Of a DNA stretch of 64,000 nucleotides, positions 1 to 9,566 are shown in pieces (position 1 is the stretch's first letter; each line of letters starts with the position of its first letter). The DNA comes from Kovacikia minuta CCNUW1 (GTDB taxonomy: Bacteria; Cyanobacteriota; Cyanobacteriia; Leptolyngbyales; Leptolyngbyaceae): NCBI RefSeq assembly GCF_020091585.1, contig NZ_CP083582.1, forward strand, positions 5,094,536 through 5,158,535, in the 5' to 3' direction. The position numbers and the translations under genes were made by a program. The notes beneath the pieces were generated by a model. The model did no database searches. It had not been told where the DNA came from and worked only from the letters and a program-made list of their open reading frames with translations.

Positions 1-492
1 GTGGTCTTCAGACATTGCCATAGAATGACCCATTTGGGCATGCCATGCAACAGGGGTACTGGGGGCTTTGGGATACCAGGCACTCCGCCACTGCTTCATT
101 TGATTAATTTCTTTTGCCTGTGCCTGAATGATGTTTTGAGCAAGTTTTTTGAGTTCGGGACGCTGGGATTTTTGCACCACTTCCTGTGCCATGACGACTG
201 CACCTTCATGGTGTGGAATCATGCTATCGATAAATCGCAGATCAAATTCAGCATCCGCTGGACCTAGCTCCATCGTGCTGTGATCCATCATGCCACCGGG
301 TTTCATACCGTCGTGATGCATTCCACCCGTCGTGTTACCTGTTGGTTGACGATCGCCCGCATTGGTGGCTGTGGGGGTAGGGGCTTGAGCCTGGGTTTGG
401 GGAGGAGTGGAGCAGCCAGCCAGAACGTGACTAGAAGCCGCGATCGCCATTGCCAAACCTAAAAATTTAGCCTTTAAGTTGAGTGATTTCAT
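1..492 (-). CDS. DUF305 domain lipoprotein (3' end outside window)
   Basis: This gene reads leftward and is still open at base 1, so only the first 164 codons are visible. The N-terminus is a lipoprotein signal with lipobox LAGC (Cys at about residue 27), followed by a Pro/Thr/Ala linker and a Met/His-rich stretch (GGMHHDGM, GGMMDHSTM). A DUF305 core follows, with FIDSMIPHHEGAVVMAQ and a helix of polar repeats (QAQAKEINQMKQWRS). DUF305 proteins are ferritin-like helical proteins often found with copper-resistance genes; the Met/His richness suggests periplasmic Cu binding. It is divergent from the HMA chaperone/CopA genes and has its own MerR-type promoter (533-563), which supports a copper-stress role. 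Metal identity is inferred. Confidence 0.85.
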   Translation of the reverse strand, partial: MKSLNLKAKFLGLAMAIAASSHVLAGCSTPPQTQAQAPTPTATNAGDRQPTGNTTGGMHHDGMKPGGMMDHSTMELGPADAEFDLRFIDSMIPHHEGAVVMAQEVVQKSQRPELKKLAQNIIQAQAKEINQMKQWRSAWYPKAPSTPVAWHAQMGHSMAMSEDH

Positions 493-531
493 AATCTCTA
501 GCGACTCAGAGTTGGGTAAATCGTTTCTTTG

Positions 532-563
532 ATTTTGTCTTCTCCAGCTAACTGGAAAGTCAA
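532..563 (-). promoter_or_regulatory. MerR/CueR-type promoter-operator for the DUF305 gene
   Basis: Read on the minus strand: -35 TTGACT (563-558), a 19-bp spacer holding the dyad TCCAG-TTAG-CTGGA, and -10 ACAAAAT (538-532). The over-long 19-bp spacer with a dyad centred between -35 and -10 is the hallmark of promoters untwisted by MerR-family activators. It lies about 40 bp upstream of the DUF305 start and closely matches the operator in front of the divergent HMA gene. Confidence 0.72.
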
Positions 564-740
564 GGGTATAAGAAGAATCGGTTAAAGTTTTTGTTCCACA
601 AGCTCCGCAAACATTCGAACCCTACTGGTTTCCAGTGTTCCATAAATAAATAAAACCAGGATGAAATGTTCCACACTTGAGCACACAGGGATAAGGCTGA
701 AGACATCTCAAATTTTATTTGAAAAACATATAATATCCCC

Positions 741-772
741 TTGACTCTCCAGTCCCCTGGAGCCTTCAAGAT
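741..772 (+). promoter_or_regulatory. MerR/CueR-type promoter-operator for the copper operon
   Basis: -35 TTGACT (741-746), a 19-bp spacer containing the perfect inverted repeat CTCCAG-TCCC-CTGGAG (747-762), and a -10-like TCAAGAT (766-772). The layout matches CueR-class promoters of copA genes. It is 30 bp upstream of the HMA gene, whose AGGA ribosome site is at 789-792. The regulator gene is not in this window. The rest of 493-801 shows nothing else recognisable. Confidence 0.78.
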
Positions 773-801
773 GGAATTAACCTTACTCAGGATTTGTACC
801 C

Positions 802-999
802 ATGACTTTGCAACTTAAAGTTCCCAATATGGCGTGTTCGGCTTGCAGTGACACGATTACAAAAGCAATTAAGGCGATCGATCCGGCGGCAACCGTACAG
901 GCAGACCCCAAAACGAAGCGCGTTGAAGTGGACACCCAGGCATCGGAAACGATCATTCGAGATGCCATCACCACCGCTGGCTATACGGTTTCTGACTAG
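802..999 (+). CDS. Heavy-metal-associated (HMA) copper chaperone, CopZ/Atx1-like
   Basis: A 65-residue protein consisting of one HMA ferredoxin-like domain. The metal-binding loop is MACSAC (Cys 12 and 15), followed by an amphipathic helix and the VEVDTQ and GYTVSD strands usual in the family. It probably delivers Cu(I) to the P-type ATPase encoded 150 bp downstream. The ATG follows an AGGA site with about 9-nt spacing and sits directly behind the MerR-type promoter. The gap to copA (1000-1149) is low-complexity GGCAGA / CAATCTTC repeat sequence, so the two genes are probably co-transcribed. Confidence 0.9.
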   Translation: MTLQLKVPNMACSACSDTITKAIKAIDPAATVQADPKTKRVEVDTQASETIIRDAITTAGYTVSD

Positions 1000-1149
1000 A
1001 AAAAGGCAGAAGGCAGAGGGCAGAGGGCAGAAGGAAGGAGTCAGGAGTCAGGAGCTAGGGAAGATAGAATCAATCTCCAATCTTCAACCTCCAATCTTCA
1101 ATCTCTTCCCCCACTCCCCACTCCCCACCCTTTAATAGGAGAGCAACTG

Positions 1150-3402
1150 ATGGAAAACATTACATTGAAGCTGAAAGGGATGAGTTGTGCTTCCTGCGCG
1201 AACAATATTGAGGCGGCAATCCGCTCGGTCCCTGGTGTGAGTGAATGCGCGGTCAATTTTGCCACTGAGCAGGCAACGGTAAGCTACGACCCACACCGTA
1301 CCGATATTCAGGCGATTCAAACTGCTGTGGATGAAGCGGGATACGTGGCTTCTCCCCTGGAACAGGGCAGTTTGAATGAAGCAGAGGACGAGGAAAAAAC
1401 ATCCCGGCAGGCAGAAAACCAGGATTTGACCCGTAAAGTTTGGGTGGGGGGCATGATCAGCATCATTTTGCTGGTAGGTTCATTGCCCGCCATGATGGGA
1501 CTACCGATTCCGTTCATCCCCGGTTGGTTACACAACTTCTGGTTACAGGCAATCCTCACCGCTCCGGTGCAGTTCTGGTGTGGCAAAACCTTTTACATCA
1601 ACGCCTGGAAAGCCCTCAAGCGTCACACCGCAACAATGGATACTTTGATTGCCCTGGGAACCCTGGCAGCTTACTTCTATTCCTTATTTGTGACAATCAA
1701 TCCGGGCTTCCTGACCCAGCAAGGAATCACCCCCGGCGTTTATTTTGAGGTCTCGGCGATCGTCGTGACGCTGATTTTGTTGGGACGGTTGTTTGAGAAT
1801 CGGGCGAAGGGGCAAACCTCCGAAGCCATTCGCAAATTGATTGGGTTACAAGCCAAAACTGCCCGTGTGGTTCGTAACAATCAGGAAATGGATATCCCGA
1901 TCGCAGAAGTGGTTCTTGGCGATGTGATTCTAGTCCGTCCAGGGGAGAAAGTTCCAGTGGATGGGGAAATCATAGATGGTTCCTCCACCCTGGATGAATC
2001 GATGGTAACGGGGGAAAGTGTCCCGGTCAAAAAGCAAGTCGGCGATCAGGTAATTGGGGCAACACTTAACAAAACTGGTAGTTTCCAGTTCCGTGCTACC
2101 CGCATCGGTAAGGACACCTTTCTGGCTCAAATTGTCAAACTGGTGCAGCAGGCTCAAGGCTCAAAAGCCCCAATCCAACGATTGGCAGACCAGGTGACGG
2201 GTTGGTTTGTCCCGGTTGTGATTGCGATCGCGATCGCCACTTTCATTCTCTGGTACAACCTGATGGGCAATGTCACCCTGGCGTTGATTACCACCGTCGG
2301 CGTGTTGATTATTGCCTGCCCCTGTGCCCTGGGGTTAGCCACACCAACTTCGATCATGGTTGGCACGGGTAAAGGAGCCGAAAATGGCATTTTGATTAAA
2401 GGAGCTGAAAGCCTGGAATTGGCGCACAAAATCCAAACGATCGTGTTCGATAAAACCGGAACGTTGACTCAAGGTAAACCAACCGTTACCGATTTTATTA
2501 CCGTCAATGGCACTGCAAACGACAATGAACTGAAACTCATCCGGTTAGCTGCATCAGTTGAACGCAACTCCGAACATCCCCTGGCAGAAGCAGTGGTGCA
2601 ATATGCCAAAACTCAACAAGTCACCTTGTCGGATGTTGATGAATTTGAAGCGATCGCGGGCAGTGGGGTTCAGGGTACGGTTTCCGATCGTCTGATTCAG
2701 ATTGGCACCCATCGCTGGATGCAAGAATTGGGAATTGATACCCAGACGCTGGAACAACCCTGGGAACGCCTGGAATATCTTGGTAAAACCGTCATTTGGA
2801 TTGCCATTGATGGCAGGATAGAAGGCATTATGGGGATTGCAGATGCGCTTAAACCCTCCTCAGCAAATGCGGTGCGTGCTTTGCAACGGCTTGGGATGGA
2901 AGTGGTCATGCTTACTGGCGATAACCATCGCACCGCTGAGGTCATTGCCCGTGAAGTGGGGATTCAACGCATCTTGGCGGAAGTACGCCCCGATCAGAAA
3001 GCAGCAAAAGTCATTGAGCTTCAACGAGAAGGGAAGGTTATCGCGATGGTGGGAGATGGCATTAATGATGCCCCTGCCCTGGCTCAAGCGGATGTTGGCA
3101 TTGCCATTGGGACAGGAACCGATGTCGCGATCGCAGCCAGTGATATCACCTTAATTTCGGGAGACTTACAGGCAATTGTGACCGCGATCGAACTTTCCCA
3201 CGCCACGATTCGCAACATCCGGCAAAATCTCTTCTTTGCTTTTATCTACAACGTTGCCGGAATTCCGATCGCGGCAGGTATCCTCTTCCCTATCTTTGGC
3301 TGGCTGTTAAATCCCATCATCGCAGGTGGTGCAATGGCTTTCAGTTCTGTCTCTGTTGTCACCAATGCTTTGCGATTGCGAAACTTTCAACCCAAAACAT
3401 AA
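1150..3402 (+). CDS. copA: Copper-translocating P1B-type ATPase (CopA/CtaA-like)
   Basis: Membrane ATPase of 750 residues, the normal length for CopA with one HMA domain. Order: HMA domain with GMSCASCA (Cys 13 and 16), four N-terminal membrane helices, actuator motif TGES (about 287), the CPC metal site in helix 6 (390-392), phosphorylation site DKTGT (D434), nucleotide-domain SEHPLAEA (about 475), hinge GDGINDAP (about 634-642), then two C-terminal helices with YN and MAFSSVSVV motifs typical of Cu(I) ATPases. It exports or compartmentalises Cu(I). ATG follows AGGAG (1137-1141). The cupredoxin gene starts 11 bp after its stop, so the copper genes form one operon. Thylakoid versus plasma-membrane location cannot be told from sequence. 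Confidence 0.96.
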   Translation: MENITLKLKGMSCASCANNIEAAIRSVPGVSECAVNFATEQATVSYDPHRTDIQAIQTAVDEAGYVASPLEQGSLNEAEDEEKTSRQAENQDLTRKVWVGGMISIILLVGSLPAMMGLPIPFIPGWLHNFWLQAILTAPVQFWCGKTFYINAWKALKRHTATMDTLIALGTLAAYFYSLFVTINPGFLTQQGITPGVYFEVSAIVVTLILLGRLFENRAKGQTSEAIRKLIGLQAKTARVVRNNQEMDIPIAEVVLGDVILVRPGEKVPVDGEIIDGSSTLDESMVTGESVPVKKQVGDQVIGATLNKTGSFQFRATRIGKDTFLAQIVKLVQQAQGSKAPIQRLADQVTGWFVPVVIAIAIATFILWYNLMGNVTLALITTVGVLIIACPCALGLATPTSIMVGTGKGAENGILIKGAESLELAHKIQTIVFDKTGTLTQGKPTVTDFITVNGTANDNELKLIRLAASVERNSEHPLAEAVVQYAKTQQVTLSDVDEFEAIAGSGVQGTVSDRLIQIGTHRWMQELGIDTQTLEQPWERLEYLGKTVIWIAIDGRIEGIMGIADALKPSSANAVRALQRLGMEVVMLTGDNHRTAEVIAREVGIQRILAEVRPDQKAAKVIELQREGKVIAMVGDGINDAPALAQADVGIAIGTGTDVAIAASDITLISGDLQAIVTAIELSHATIRNIRQNLFFAFIYNVAGIPIAAGILFPIFGWLLNPIIAGGAMAFSSVSVVTNALRLRNFQPKT

Positions 3403-3413
3403 AGGACAGGATC

Positions 3414-3938
3414 ATGCTTAAAAAAGCAACATTTTTTGGAACGTTGGTAGGGTTGGGATTTCTGCTAGGAGCGATCTCCGGGGCGATCGCAGCCGAACCT
3501 GAGATGGGCACCATGAATGGAAATCCACCTCCACAAGTCAACCAATTTCAACGGATTGAGCAACACCCTGGTCATCGGATTGCCGTGACATTAGGTGGAT
3601 TAGGACTAATTGGCTTAGAACTTTGGTGGTTTCTGGGAAGTAAACCTAAGTCACGTCAGGCTACAGCAGCAGGTGGAATTCAGGAAGTTACCGTTACGGT
3701 AGATGGTGGATATGAACCGAGTCAAATTGTGGTCCGTGCGGGACAACCTGTGCGACTAAACTTCGATCGCAAAGATCCCAGCAGTTGTCTGGAAGCAGTT
3801 CGGTTTCCTGATTTTCGGATTGCTCAAGATTTGCCCCTGAACCAGGTGACGCCGATCGAATTTACCCCCGAAAAACCGGGGAGCTATGAATTTACCTGTG
3901 GCATGAATATGTTTCGAGGGATGATTGAGGTTCGGTAA
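3414..3938 (+). CDS. Membrane-anchored cupredoxin-domain protein
   Basis: A 174-residue protein with an N-terminal signal/TM segment (about 6-27), a second TM (LGGLGLIGLELWWFLG, about 57-72) and a C-terminal cupredoxin-like domain (about 85-174). The domain carries EFTPEKPGSYEFTCGMNMFRG, shown here in part as FTCGMNM, plus a Cys in DPSSCLEAVRF. The pattern fits the cupredoxin_1 group that follows or is fused to copper ATPases. It probably binds copper on the periplasmic or lumenal side. Position 11 bp after copA puts it in the copper operon. Its last 47 bases overlap the convergent ABC ATPase gene. Confidence 0.82.
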   Translation: MLKKATFFGTLVGLGFLLGAISGAIAAEPEMGTMNGNPPPQVNQFQRIEQHPGHRIAVTLGGLGLIGLELWWFLGSKPKSRQATAAGGIQEVTVTVDGGYEPSQIVVRAGQPVRLNFDRKDPSSCLEAVRFPDFRIAQDLPLNQVTPIEFTPEKPGSYEFTCGMNMFRGMIEVR

Positions 3939-4680
3939 TGCGACCGTCTTCTAGATAAACCACCCGATCGGCAACGTCAATAATGCGAGGATCATGGGTG
4001 ACGATCAGAACGGTACGATCGCGGTCTTTAGCCAGTTGTCGTAACAATTCAATCACGGTGTGCCCACTTTTGGAATCTAAAGAGGCTGTGGGTTCATCTG
4101 CCATAATCAGTTGGGGATTTCCTGCCAGGGCACGGGCGATCGCAACCCGCTGTTTTTGCCCGCCCGACAAATCTTTGGGTAATTGATTGGCTTTATCTGC
4201 CAGTCCAACTTCTTCCAGCAGGGTTTGGGCCTGGTGTTTGGCGGCAGATTTCCGAATTCCTTTCACATTCAGTGCCACCTCAATATTTTCCAGGGCAGTC
4301 AGGGCAGGAAACAGGTTAAAGCCTTGAAAAATAAACCCAATGTGATCGCGACGAAAGCGGGCAAGTTGTGATCGCGACAGGCGGGTAATTTCCTGCCCCA
4401 ACAGATGAACGCTACCCTCTGTAGGAGTCAACATGCCCGCCAAAATCGAGAGGAGTGTTGTCTTTCCCGATCCGGATGGTCCCATCAGCAGTTGCATATC
4501 ACCGCTTTGTACTGCCAGATCAATTTCCTTCAGTACCTGAAATTTCTCTGTCCCAGAACGAAACTCCATACTGACCCGATCCGCCACAATCGCATTGGAA
4601 AGCACCTTTGTAGAAGTCCAGGCGGGAGTAAATGCCGTTTGGGCTGGAGAATTTGCAATATCAAGCTGATAAGCAGTCAT
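3892..4680 (-). CDS. ABC transporter ATP-binding protein (DevA/MacB/LolD-type)
   Basis: ATPase subunit of 262 residues with a 30-residue N-terminal extension. Walker A GPSGSGKTT (67-75), Q-loop FIFQGFN, signature LSGGQ (171-175), Walker B LIMADEP (191-197) and switch His (THD, 228-230). The sequence resembles DevA of the DevBCA exporters and MacB/LolD proteins. Such ATPases need a FtsX-like permease and often a membrane-fusion protein, but neither neighbour encodes one: 5' of it lie about 830 bp without a recognisable gene, and its 3' end runs 47 bp into the opposing cupredoxin gene. It is therefore an orphan subunit here. Substrate unknown; a copper link is suggested only by position. Confidence 0.88.
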   Translation of the reverse strand: MTAYQLDIANSPAQTAFTPAWTSTKVLSNAIVADRVSMEFRSGTEKFQVLKEIDLAVQSGDMQLLMGPSGSGKTTLLSILAGMLTPTEGSVHLLGQEITRLSRSQLARFRRDHIGFIFQGFNLFPALTALENIEVALNVKGIRKSAAKHQAQTLLEEVGLADKANQLPKDLSGGQKQRVAIARALAGNPQLIMADEPTASLDSKSGHTVIELLRQLAKDRDRTVLIVTHDPRIIDVADRVVYLEDGRITEPQSSLETYSCHR

Positions 4681-5510
4681 TCGTTCACAGGTTTAATGTT
4701 TGTAAGTTTGACTGCCAAATGACGGAAAAGGTTCACCAAACGGAGCAATTTTTTTCTTTAACTTTGAATAATCCTGATAGCTCATTCTGCTAGATGTATT
4801 ACATACTTCCGCCAAAATGCTGATGCGAGAATTTACCGCAACTTTATATGAAACCCCTGAGTTCTTAATTAAGTATTTAGAGATTTAGGTTAAAAAGTAG
4901 GTAGCTTTGCTGTTGCATCGCAAACGTTAGAAAAAGATGACCTTTGCTTGATACATTCTGTCAATTTCAATCTCAGTATCCAAAAGCATCTTTGCATCTG
5001 CCCGGGTGTACTTCAGTGTTCTTGCGTACTTGCGTCTACCCTGGGGTGCCTTCAGAATTTTTTCTCGTCATCTGTCAGTTTTGACCGGACGAACTCAAAA
5101 TGGTTGCGAGTTATTTTTTGAACGTTTTCAGCCTTGTAGAAAATTTTTGCCAGAACACTTGGGCGATCGCTGTCCTGTTGGCAATAGGACTCTAATCACT
5201 TCCCAATTCAACAGATTAAGGCACCGAAACGGTTATCCCATCCTGTGGTAGATGACCCGTGTCAGGCAAGAACCCATCAGCGACTCAAGGTTTAGCGACA
5301 TCAACTGTTCTGACCATTGATGTCAATGGCAATATTTCATCCTTGATCCCTATTGATCGGGGACTGCTTTGCCTGGTTTTTTGTAACGGCTGTTGGCTTT
5401 TGTGCTTCAACCCAACCCTCAAAACCTCCAACTCTAAAATCTCCCATCTTTAATCTTCAATCTCCCAGTTCCCTGTTTTCGAATCCTTGTCCCCCATTTC
5501 CTTTCTCCTC
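4681..5510. other. Gene-poor spacer, about 830 bp
   Basis: It separates the ABC ATPase gene from the cellulose locus. Two short open frames (5006-5251 and 5259-5453, +) have no recognisable motif and no convincing ribosome site, so I do not call them. A HIP1 octamer is at about 5164, and a CAATCTTC/CCAACTCT-type repeat runs from about 5415 to 5470 just before the barrel gene. The promoter of the cellulose locus is probably here but I could not place it. Confidence 0.5.
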
Positions 5511-6986
5511 ATGCGATTTACCTGGCTAAGTCCCCTTTTTTTGGTGAGTGCGGTTTCTTGTGGTATTGCAGGGATAGATCTTTGTTTAACACTCCTTCCT
5601 GCCAGGGCAGAATTGCTCTCCCCAAGCCCATCGGAGCCAACTGCGACAGCAGAATTTTCGAGCACGCGTTTCTTACACATTCAACTGGATGATTCTCTGG
5701 CAACACAGAACCCTGTGCCCTCTTCTCCATTCTCCAGTCCTGCTGAAACGCCAGCGATCGCAGTTCAATTGGATCAATCCGTTCAACTGGATCAATCGGT
5801 TCAACTGAAACAATCAGTCGTCAGTTCCGTTGATGCATCATCAATCCAAGTTGCTCAAACGACCCCAGTTGATTCTCCCAGGCAGATTCCACCAGAAATT
5901 GTACCCGCAGAGGCTTCAGACTCTCTTCGATTAGCTCAAACCTCCCAACCATCGCCTTCCCAACCCTCTGAGAAAGTCCTCAAGGAGGGGAGTTTAGTTT
6001 TAGGCTCTCCCTACATTCGGTTCCAGGGCGTCTACCTCTTGCAGGGGGATGATTCCTCAGCACGGGCAAGGTTGACAGGGCTTTACCCGATTCTGCCCAA
6101 TTTGCTGTTTGGTGCAGAAGTCGATCTGACAACGGGCAATGCCTTCACTGATTCGCCCGGTACGGGGTTGAATTTGAATGAACTCTATCTTGCTTACTCT
6201 CCACCGAATCTTCCCAACCTGCGGTTTGTTGGCGGGTTGATGGATCTCACTTCCTATTTCGATCGCAATAGTTTTGCCAAAGATGGGACGACCCACTTTT
6301 TTAATCCGGTGTTTCAAACCAATCCGGCGTTGAGTGCGGCAAACATTGGTTCTCGTCCAGGCTTTTTGGTTAACTGGAGCGCAACCGACTATTTAGACAT
6401 AAAAGCCGCTGCCTTCTCTGCCAACCGCAATCTGGGGGATTTTGCCATTAACAGTTTTGCGGGGGAGATTGGCATCCGGTTTGACAATGCGATTATTCGT
6501 GGCACCTACGTCAACACAAAAGACAACGGTAGACGAACCGGATTCGATGAAATCTTTGCCATTCCTCGTGGCAACGGTGATTATGGGTTTCGCTATGGCG
6601 ATCGGGAAGAAGCCTTTGGGGTAAACGCTGAATACTACATTCCATCCATTCGCATGGGATTGTTTGGGCGGTACGGCAAGTACAACAACATCACCCTGGG
6701 CGAAGGCGGAGACACCTTTAGCGTTGGGGCTAATTTCCTGGATTTATTTATGCCCAAGGATCGGCTAGGTATCGGCTATGGACGGCAGTTATCTAACAGT
6801 GAGTTGCGGCGACAGTTAGGAGATAAGGTGCCCGATGTTCTGGAAGTGTTTTACGACTTCCAGGTGCTGCCAAATTTACGGGCAGGCGTGACGTTTCAGG
6901 AGCGGAATCAGTTTTCGGAAACCATTTTTGGCTTCCGGGTCAAAACCGAGTTTGATTTGGTGCCATTTAGGAGACCGTTTCGATGA
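5511..6986 (+). CDS. Outer-membrane beta-barrel protein of the cellulose locus
   Basis: Secreted protein of about 491 residues. A signal peptide ends near ARA-E, then a low-complexity Ser/Pro/Gln linker with the tandem motif QLDQSV (about residues 85-105), then a C-terminal region of alternating amphipathic strands rich in Gly, Tyr, Phe and Asn (GSPYIRFQGVYLL to FGFRVKTEFDLVPF) that reads as a porin-like barrel. ATG at 5511 is preferred over the upstream TTG at 5487 because it opens directly into the signal peptide. Its stop overlaps the start of the TPR gene (ATGA). In E. coli BcsC the TPR scaffold and export barrel are one chain; here this barrel plus the TPR protein probably supply both parts. 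The exact barrel family is not certain. Confidence 0.68.
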   Translation: MRFTWLSPLFLVSAVSCGIAGIDLCLTLLPARAELLSPSPSEPTATAEFSSTRFLHIQLDDSLATQNPVPSSPFSSPAETPAIAVQLDQSVQLDQSVQLKQSVVSSVDASSIQVAQTTPVDSPRQIPPEIVPAEASDSLRLAQTSQPSPSQPSEKVLKEGSLVLGSPYIRFQGVYLLQGDDSSARARLTGLYPILPNLLFGAEVDLTTGNAFTDSPGTGLNLNELYLAYSPPNLPNLRFVGGLMDLTSYFDRNSFAKDGTTHFFNPVFQTNPALSAANIGSRPGFLVNWSATDYLDIKAAAFSANRNLGDFAINSFAGEIGIRFDNAIIRGTYVNTKDNGRRTGFDEIFAIPRGNGDYGFRYGDREEAFGVNAEYYIPSIRMGLFGRYGKYNNITLGEGGDTFSVGANFLDLFMPKDRLGIGYGRQLSNSELRRQLGDKVPDVLEVFYDFQVLPNLRAGVTFQERNQFSETIFGFRVKTEFDLVPFRRPFR

Positions 6987-9265
6987 AGGATTTAAGAAAT
7001 AAGCTCGGTTGGTTGCTGCTTGTGGGGTGTTTGACCCTGGCTAGTTTGGGCGGAGTGGCGGCACAGGCCCAACCTGTACCCGCAGCGGTGAGTGAGGGGT
7101 ATGCCCTGTTAAAACGGGGTTGGGTGAATGATGCGATCGCTGCCTTTCAGCAAGCATTGCGACAAAATCCGAAATCGCTGGATGCCCGATTAGGGTTGGC
7201 GCTCGCCTACCAGCGAGCGGGACAGGACGCAAATGCGTGGCAAACTTACCAGCAAGTGTTAGCGCAAGATCCCAATAATCGGACTGCCCTTACAGCGGTG
7301 GGGGTTTTGGGTAGCTACCGTCCCGAATGGCAGGCGGAAGGGATTGCAGCCCTCACCACCCTGTTGCAACTAACCCCGAAGGATACCAATGCCCGCGCTC
7401 AACGGGCGTTGTTGCTGGGCTACCAGGGACTCTTTGGAGAGTCACTGGCGGACTACCAACTCTTATTGCAGAACAACCCCACCCCTGAAGTGATTCTGGG
7501 TGCAGCCCAGGTTTATACCTATAGTGGCAATTACACCCAGGCATTGACCCTATTTGACCGCTATCGGGCAACAGGACGATCGCTCCCAGACAACGCCATC
7601 ACAGCCTATGCCCTGACCTTGCAGGAAACGGGACAGGCAGCCCAGGCAGTCCAAATTCTGGAGGCACAGTTAAAGCAACGGAAATCGTTGGATGAGCGAT
7701 CGATCGAACTGCGGGCAGCACTGGCACGCGCCTATCAAGCAAATGGGCAATCGGAAGCAGCGTTAACCGTGTTGGAGCCGCTGCGAGGACAACCGAAAGC
7801 AACCCTGGCACGGGCACGGGCACTGAGTGCGATCGCCCGCAAAGAGGGAAATTCCCAGCGCTATCAGGAGGCGATTGACCTGTACCGGCAGGCCTTAAAC
7901 CAGACCCCCAATCCCTCACCTGGGTTAATCACCGAAGTTGCCGATGTGCTGAGTGAGCAGGCAGCAACGCAAAGTGAAGCCTTGCAACTGTATCAACAGT
8001 TGGCACAACAACAGCCCAATGACCAAAGCCTGATCGTCAAACGGTTAATTCTTTCCAACCAATTAGGGCAACTCTCCCGTACAGAATTGCGGCAACAGTT
8101 GCAAACCATTCTCCAATCCTTACCTGTGGGAGTGGCAGAGCGGCAAGCGATCGCGATCGCCCTGATCCGGTTAGACCCGCCTGATCCAGAATTACTTTCC
8201 CTGTATCAGACATTAGTCCAATCCGATGTGGATGTCCCTTTTCTTCACTTCCGCATTGCCCAAATGCAAATCCAGAAGGGCGATCTGGCAAGCGCAAAGC
8301 AGGCATTAGCAGCCTATCGTGCCACTCCCACGGGTTCCCAGGATCTGGCAACAGAATTGTTACTGGCGGAAATTGAGCGGCGCGAATCCAATCTAGAAGC
8401 CAGTGCCCAACGGTATGAAGCAATTATTGCCCGCAATCCGCCCAGTGCCGTGCTGCAAAATGCATTGTTTGGTCTGGCAAACATCCGCCGATCGCAGGGA
8501 CGGTTGGAAGAAGTGGTTCGCATCTACACCGACCTGCTGACGCGCAATCCCCAGGATGCACGGGCACAAATTGGGTTAATTAACCTGAACTATCAACTCA
8601 AACGAATTTCAACCGTAGAGGCAGAAGCCAAACTAGAAGAATGGTTAAATACCCATTCTCCGCTTGAACCCTATCCGGAGCTGTTTAGCCTGGTGGGAGC
8701 ACTCCCCCCCGACCCAAACCGGGAGCAACTTTACACCACATTACTGGCGCTTGACCCCAACAACATTGCAGTTGAGCGGCGATTGATTCAAGTCATTGCC
8801 CTCCGCGATCCAGCGGAGGCTCGCAGACGGGTTGATCAGGTTTTGGCCCGCGATCGCACCCGTATCGACAGTTACTTTGTCCAAGGTGAACTGGCGCAAG
8901 CCCTGGGTGACTTTGAGCTTGCCAACCAGGCCTATCAAACCATTCTGCAACAGCAACCAGACAACGTGGATGCGCTGTCTGCTCTGGCTGGGGTGCGCTT
9001 TCAACAGAAACGCTACCAGGAAGCGGAAGTGCTTTATCGACGAGTGCTGGTACTGCGTCCCAACGACCTGGAAACCCAGCGTATTCTGGCCGATCTGTAT
9101 CTGGCACAGGATCGACCAACCGCCGCTTTTCAGCAACTCAGACAAATTCAGCAAATCCAAATTGCCAACGGCACCCAAGATGCAGCGATCGCCGAACGGA
9201 TTCAGGACATTCAGCTTAACTTCCTGCGCCGACGGGGCTTCCAACCCAGCTGGGAACGTTATTGA
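6983..9265 (+). CDS. TPR-repeat periplasmic protein (BcsC N-terminal-like)
   Basis: A 760-residue protein: signal peptide (about 1-30, cleavage after AQA), then almost entirely tetratricopeptide repeats from about 33 to 745, for example AIAAFQQALRQNPKSLDARL and the C-terminal ALSALAGVRFQQKRYQEAEV. There is no C-terminal barrel, unlike full-length BcsC. It overlaps the preceding barrel gene by 4 nt, which implies translational coupling, and precedes the GH8, BcsB and BcsA genes. The likely role is a periplasmic scaffold passing glucan from BcsAB to the outer-membrane pore. Its stop is followed at once by a heptamer repeat array. Confidence 0.82.
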   Translation: MKDLRNKLGWLLLVGCLTLASLGGVAAQAQPVPAAVSEGYALLKRGWVNDAIAAFQQALRQNPKSLDARLGLALAYQRAGQDANAWQTYQQVLAQDPNNRTALTAVGVLGSYRPEWQAEGIAALTTLLQLTPKDTNARAQRALLLGYQGLFGESLADYQLLLQNNPTPEVILGAAQVYTYSGNYTQALTLFDRYRATGRSLPDNAITAYALTLQETGQAAQAVQILEAQLKQRKSLDERSIELRAALARAYQANGQSEAALTVLEPLRGQPKATLARARALSAIARKEGNSQRYQEAIDLYRQALNQTPNPSPGLITEVADVLSEQAATQSEALQLYQQLAQQQPNDQSLIVKRLILSNQLGQLSRTELRQQLQTILQSLPVGVAERQAIAIALIRLDPPDPELLSLYQTLVQSDVDVPFLHFRIAQMQIQKGDLASAKQALAAYRATPTGSQDLATELLLAEIERRESNLEASAQRYEAIIARNPPSAVLQNALFGLANIRRSQGRLEEVVRIYTDLLTRNPQDARAQIGLINLNYQLKRISTVEAEAKLEEWLNTHSPLEPYPELFSLVGALPPDPNREQLYTTLLALDPNNIAVERRLIQVIALRDPAEARRRVDQVLARDRTRIDSYFVQGELAQALGDFELANQAYQTILQQQPDNVDALSALAGVRFQQKRYQEAEVLYRRVLVLRPNDLETQRILADLYLAQDRPTAAFQQLRQIQQIQIANGTQDAAIAERIQDIQLNFLRRRGFQPSWERY

Positions 9266-9268
9266 CAC

Positions 9269-9392
9269 AGGTGGTAGGTGGTAGGTGGCAGGTGGTAGGT
9301 GGTAGGTGGTAGGTGGTAGGTGGTAGGTGGTAGGTGGCAGGTGGTAGGTGGTAGGTGGTAGGTGGTAGGTGGCAGGTGGTAGGTGGTAGGTG
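9269..9392. repeat. Heptanucleotide tandem repeat (GGTGGTA)n
   Basis: About 17-18 copies of the heptamer GGTGGTA, with occasional GGTGGCA variants, directly after the TPR gene stop. It is followed to about 9545 by degenerate CAAAACTT/CTCAATT-type heptamers. This is the short tandemly repeated repetitive (STRR) class known from filamentous cyanobacteria. The whole 9266-9566 spacer is repeat. Long open frames on the minus strand here arise from the repeat and are not genes. Confidence 0.95.
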
Positions 9393-9566
9393 CAAAATGC
9401 CATGCGAGTTTCACACAACCAACAATCAATGACCAACGCTCAACGCCCAATCACCAATGACCCATTCAAAACTTAAAACTCAAAACTCAATACTCAAAAC
9501 TCTCAAGTCTCAATTCTCAATTCTCAATTCTCAATTCCCAATTCTCCCCATCCCTCATCCTCAGTT

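Noticed and set aside
1-267. Plus-strand frames at the left edge (1-267 and 280-462)
   Set aside because: They are shadows of the minus-strand DUF305 gene, which has a lipobox and the family motif.
4183-4722. Plus-strand frames opposite the ABC ATPase
   Set aside because: Shadow frames; the minus strand has all ABC motifs.
5006-5453. Two short plus-strand frames in the 4.7-5.5 kb spacer
   Set aside because: No recognisable motif, no ribosome site, and composition like the surrounding spacer.
9269-9392. Heptamer arrays considered as CRISPR
   Set aside because: Unit length is 7 bp with no unique spacers, and no cas genes are present.
8741-9450. Open frames of up to 231 codons on the minus strand over the heptamer array, encoding YHLPPT repeats
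   Set aside because: They are produced by the (TACCACC)n repeat running without stops and continue antisense into the TPR gene; no ribosome site or signal.
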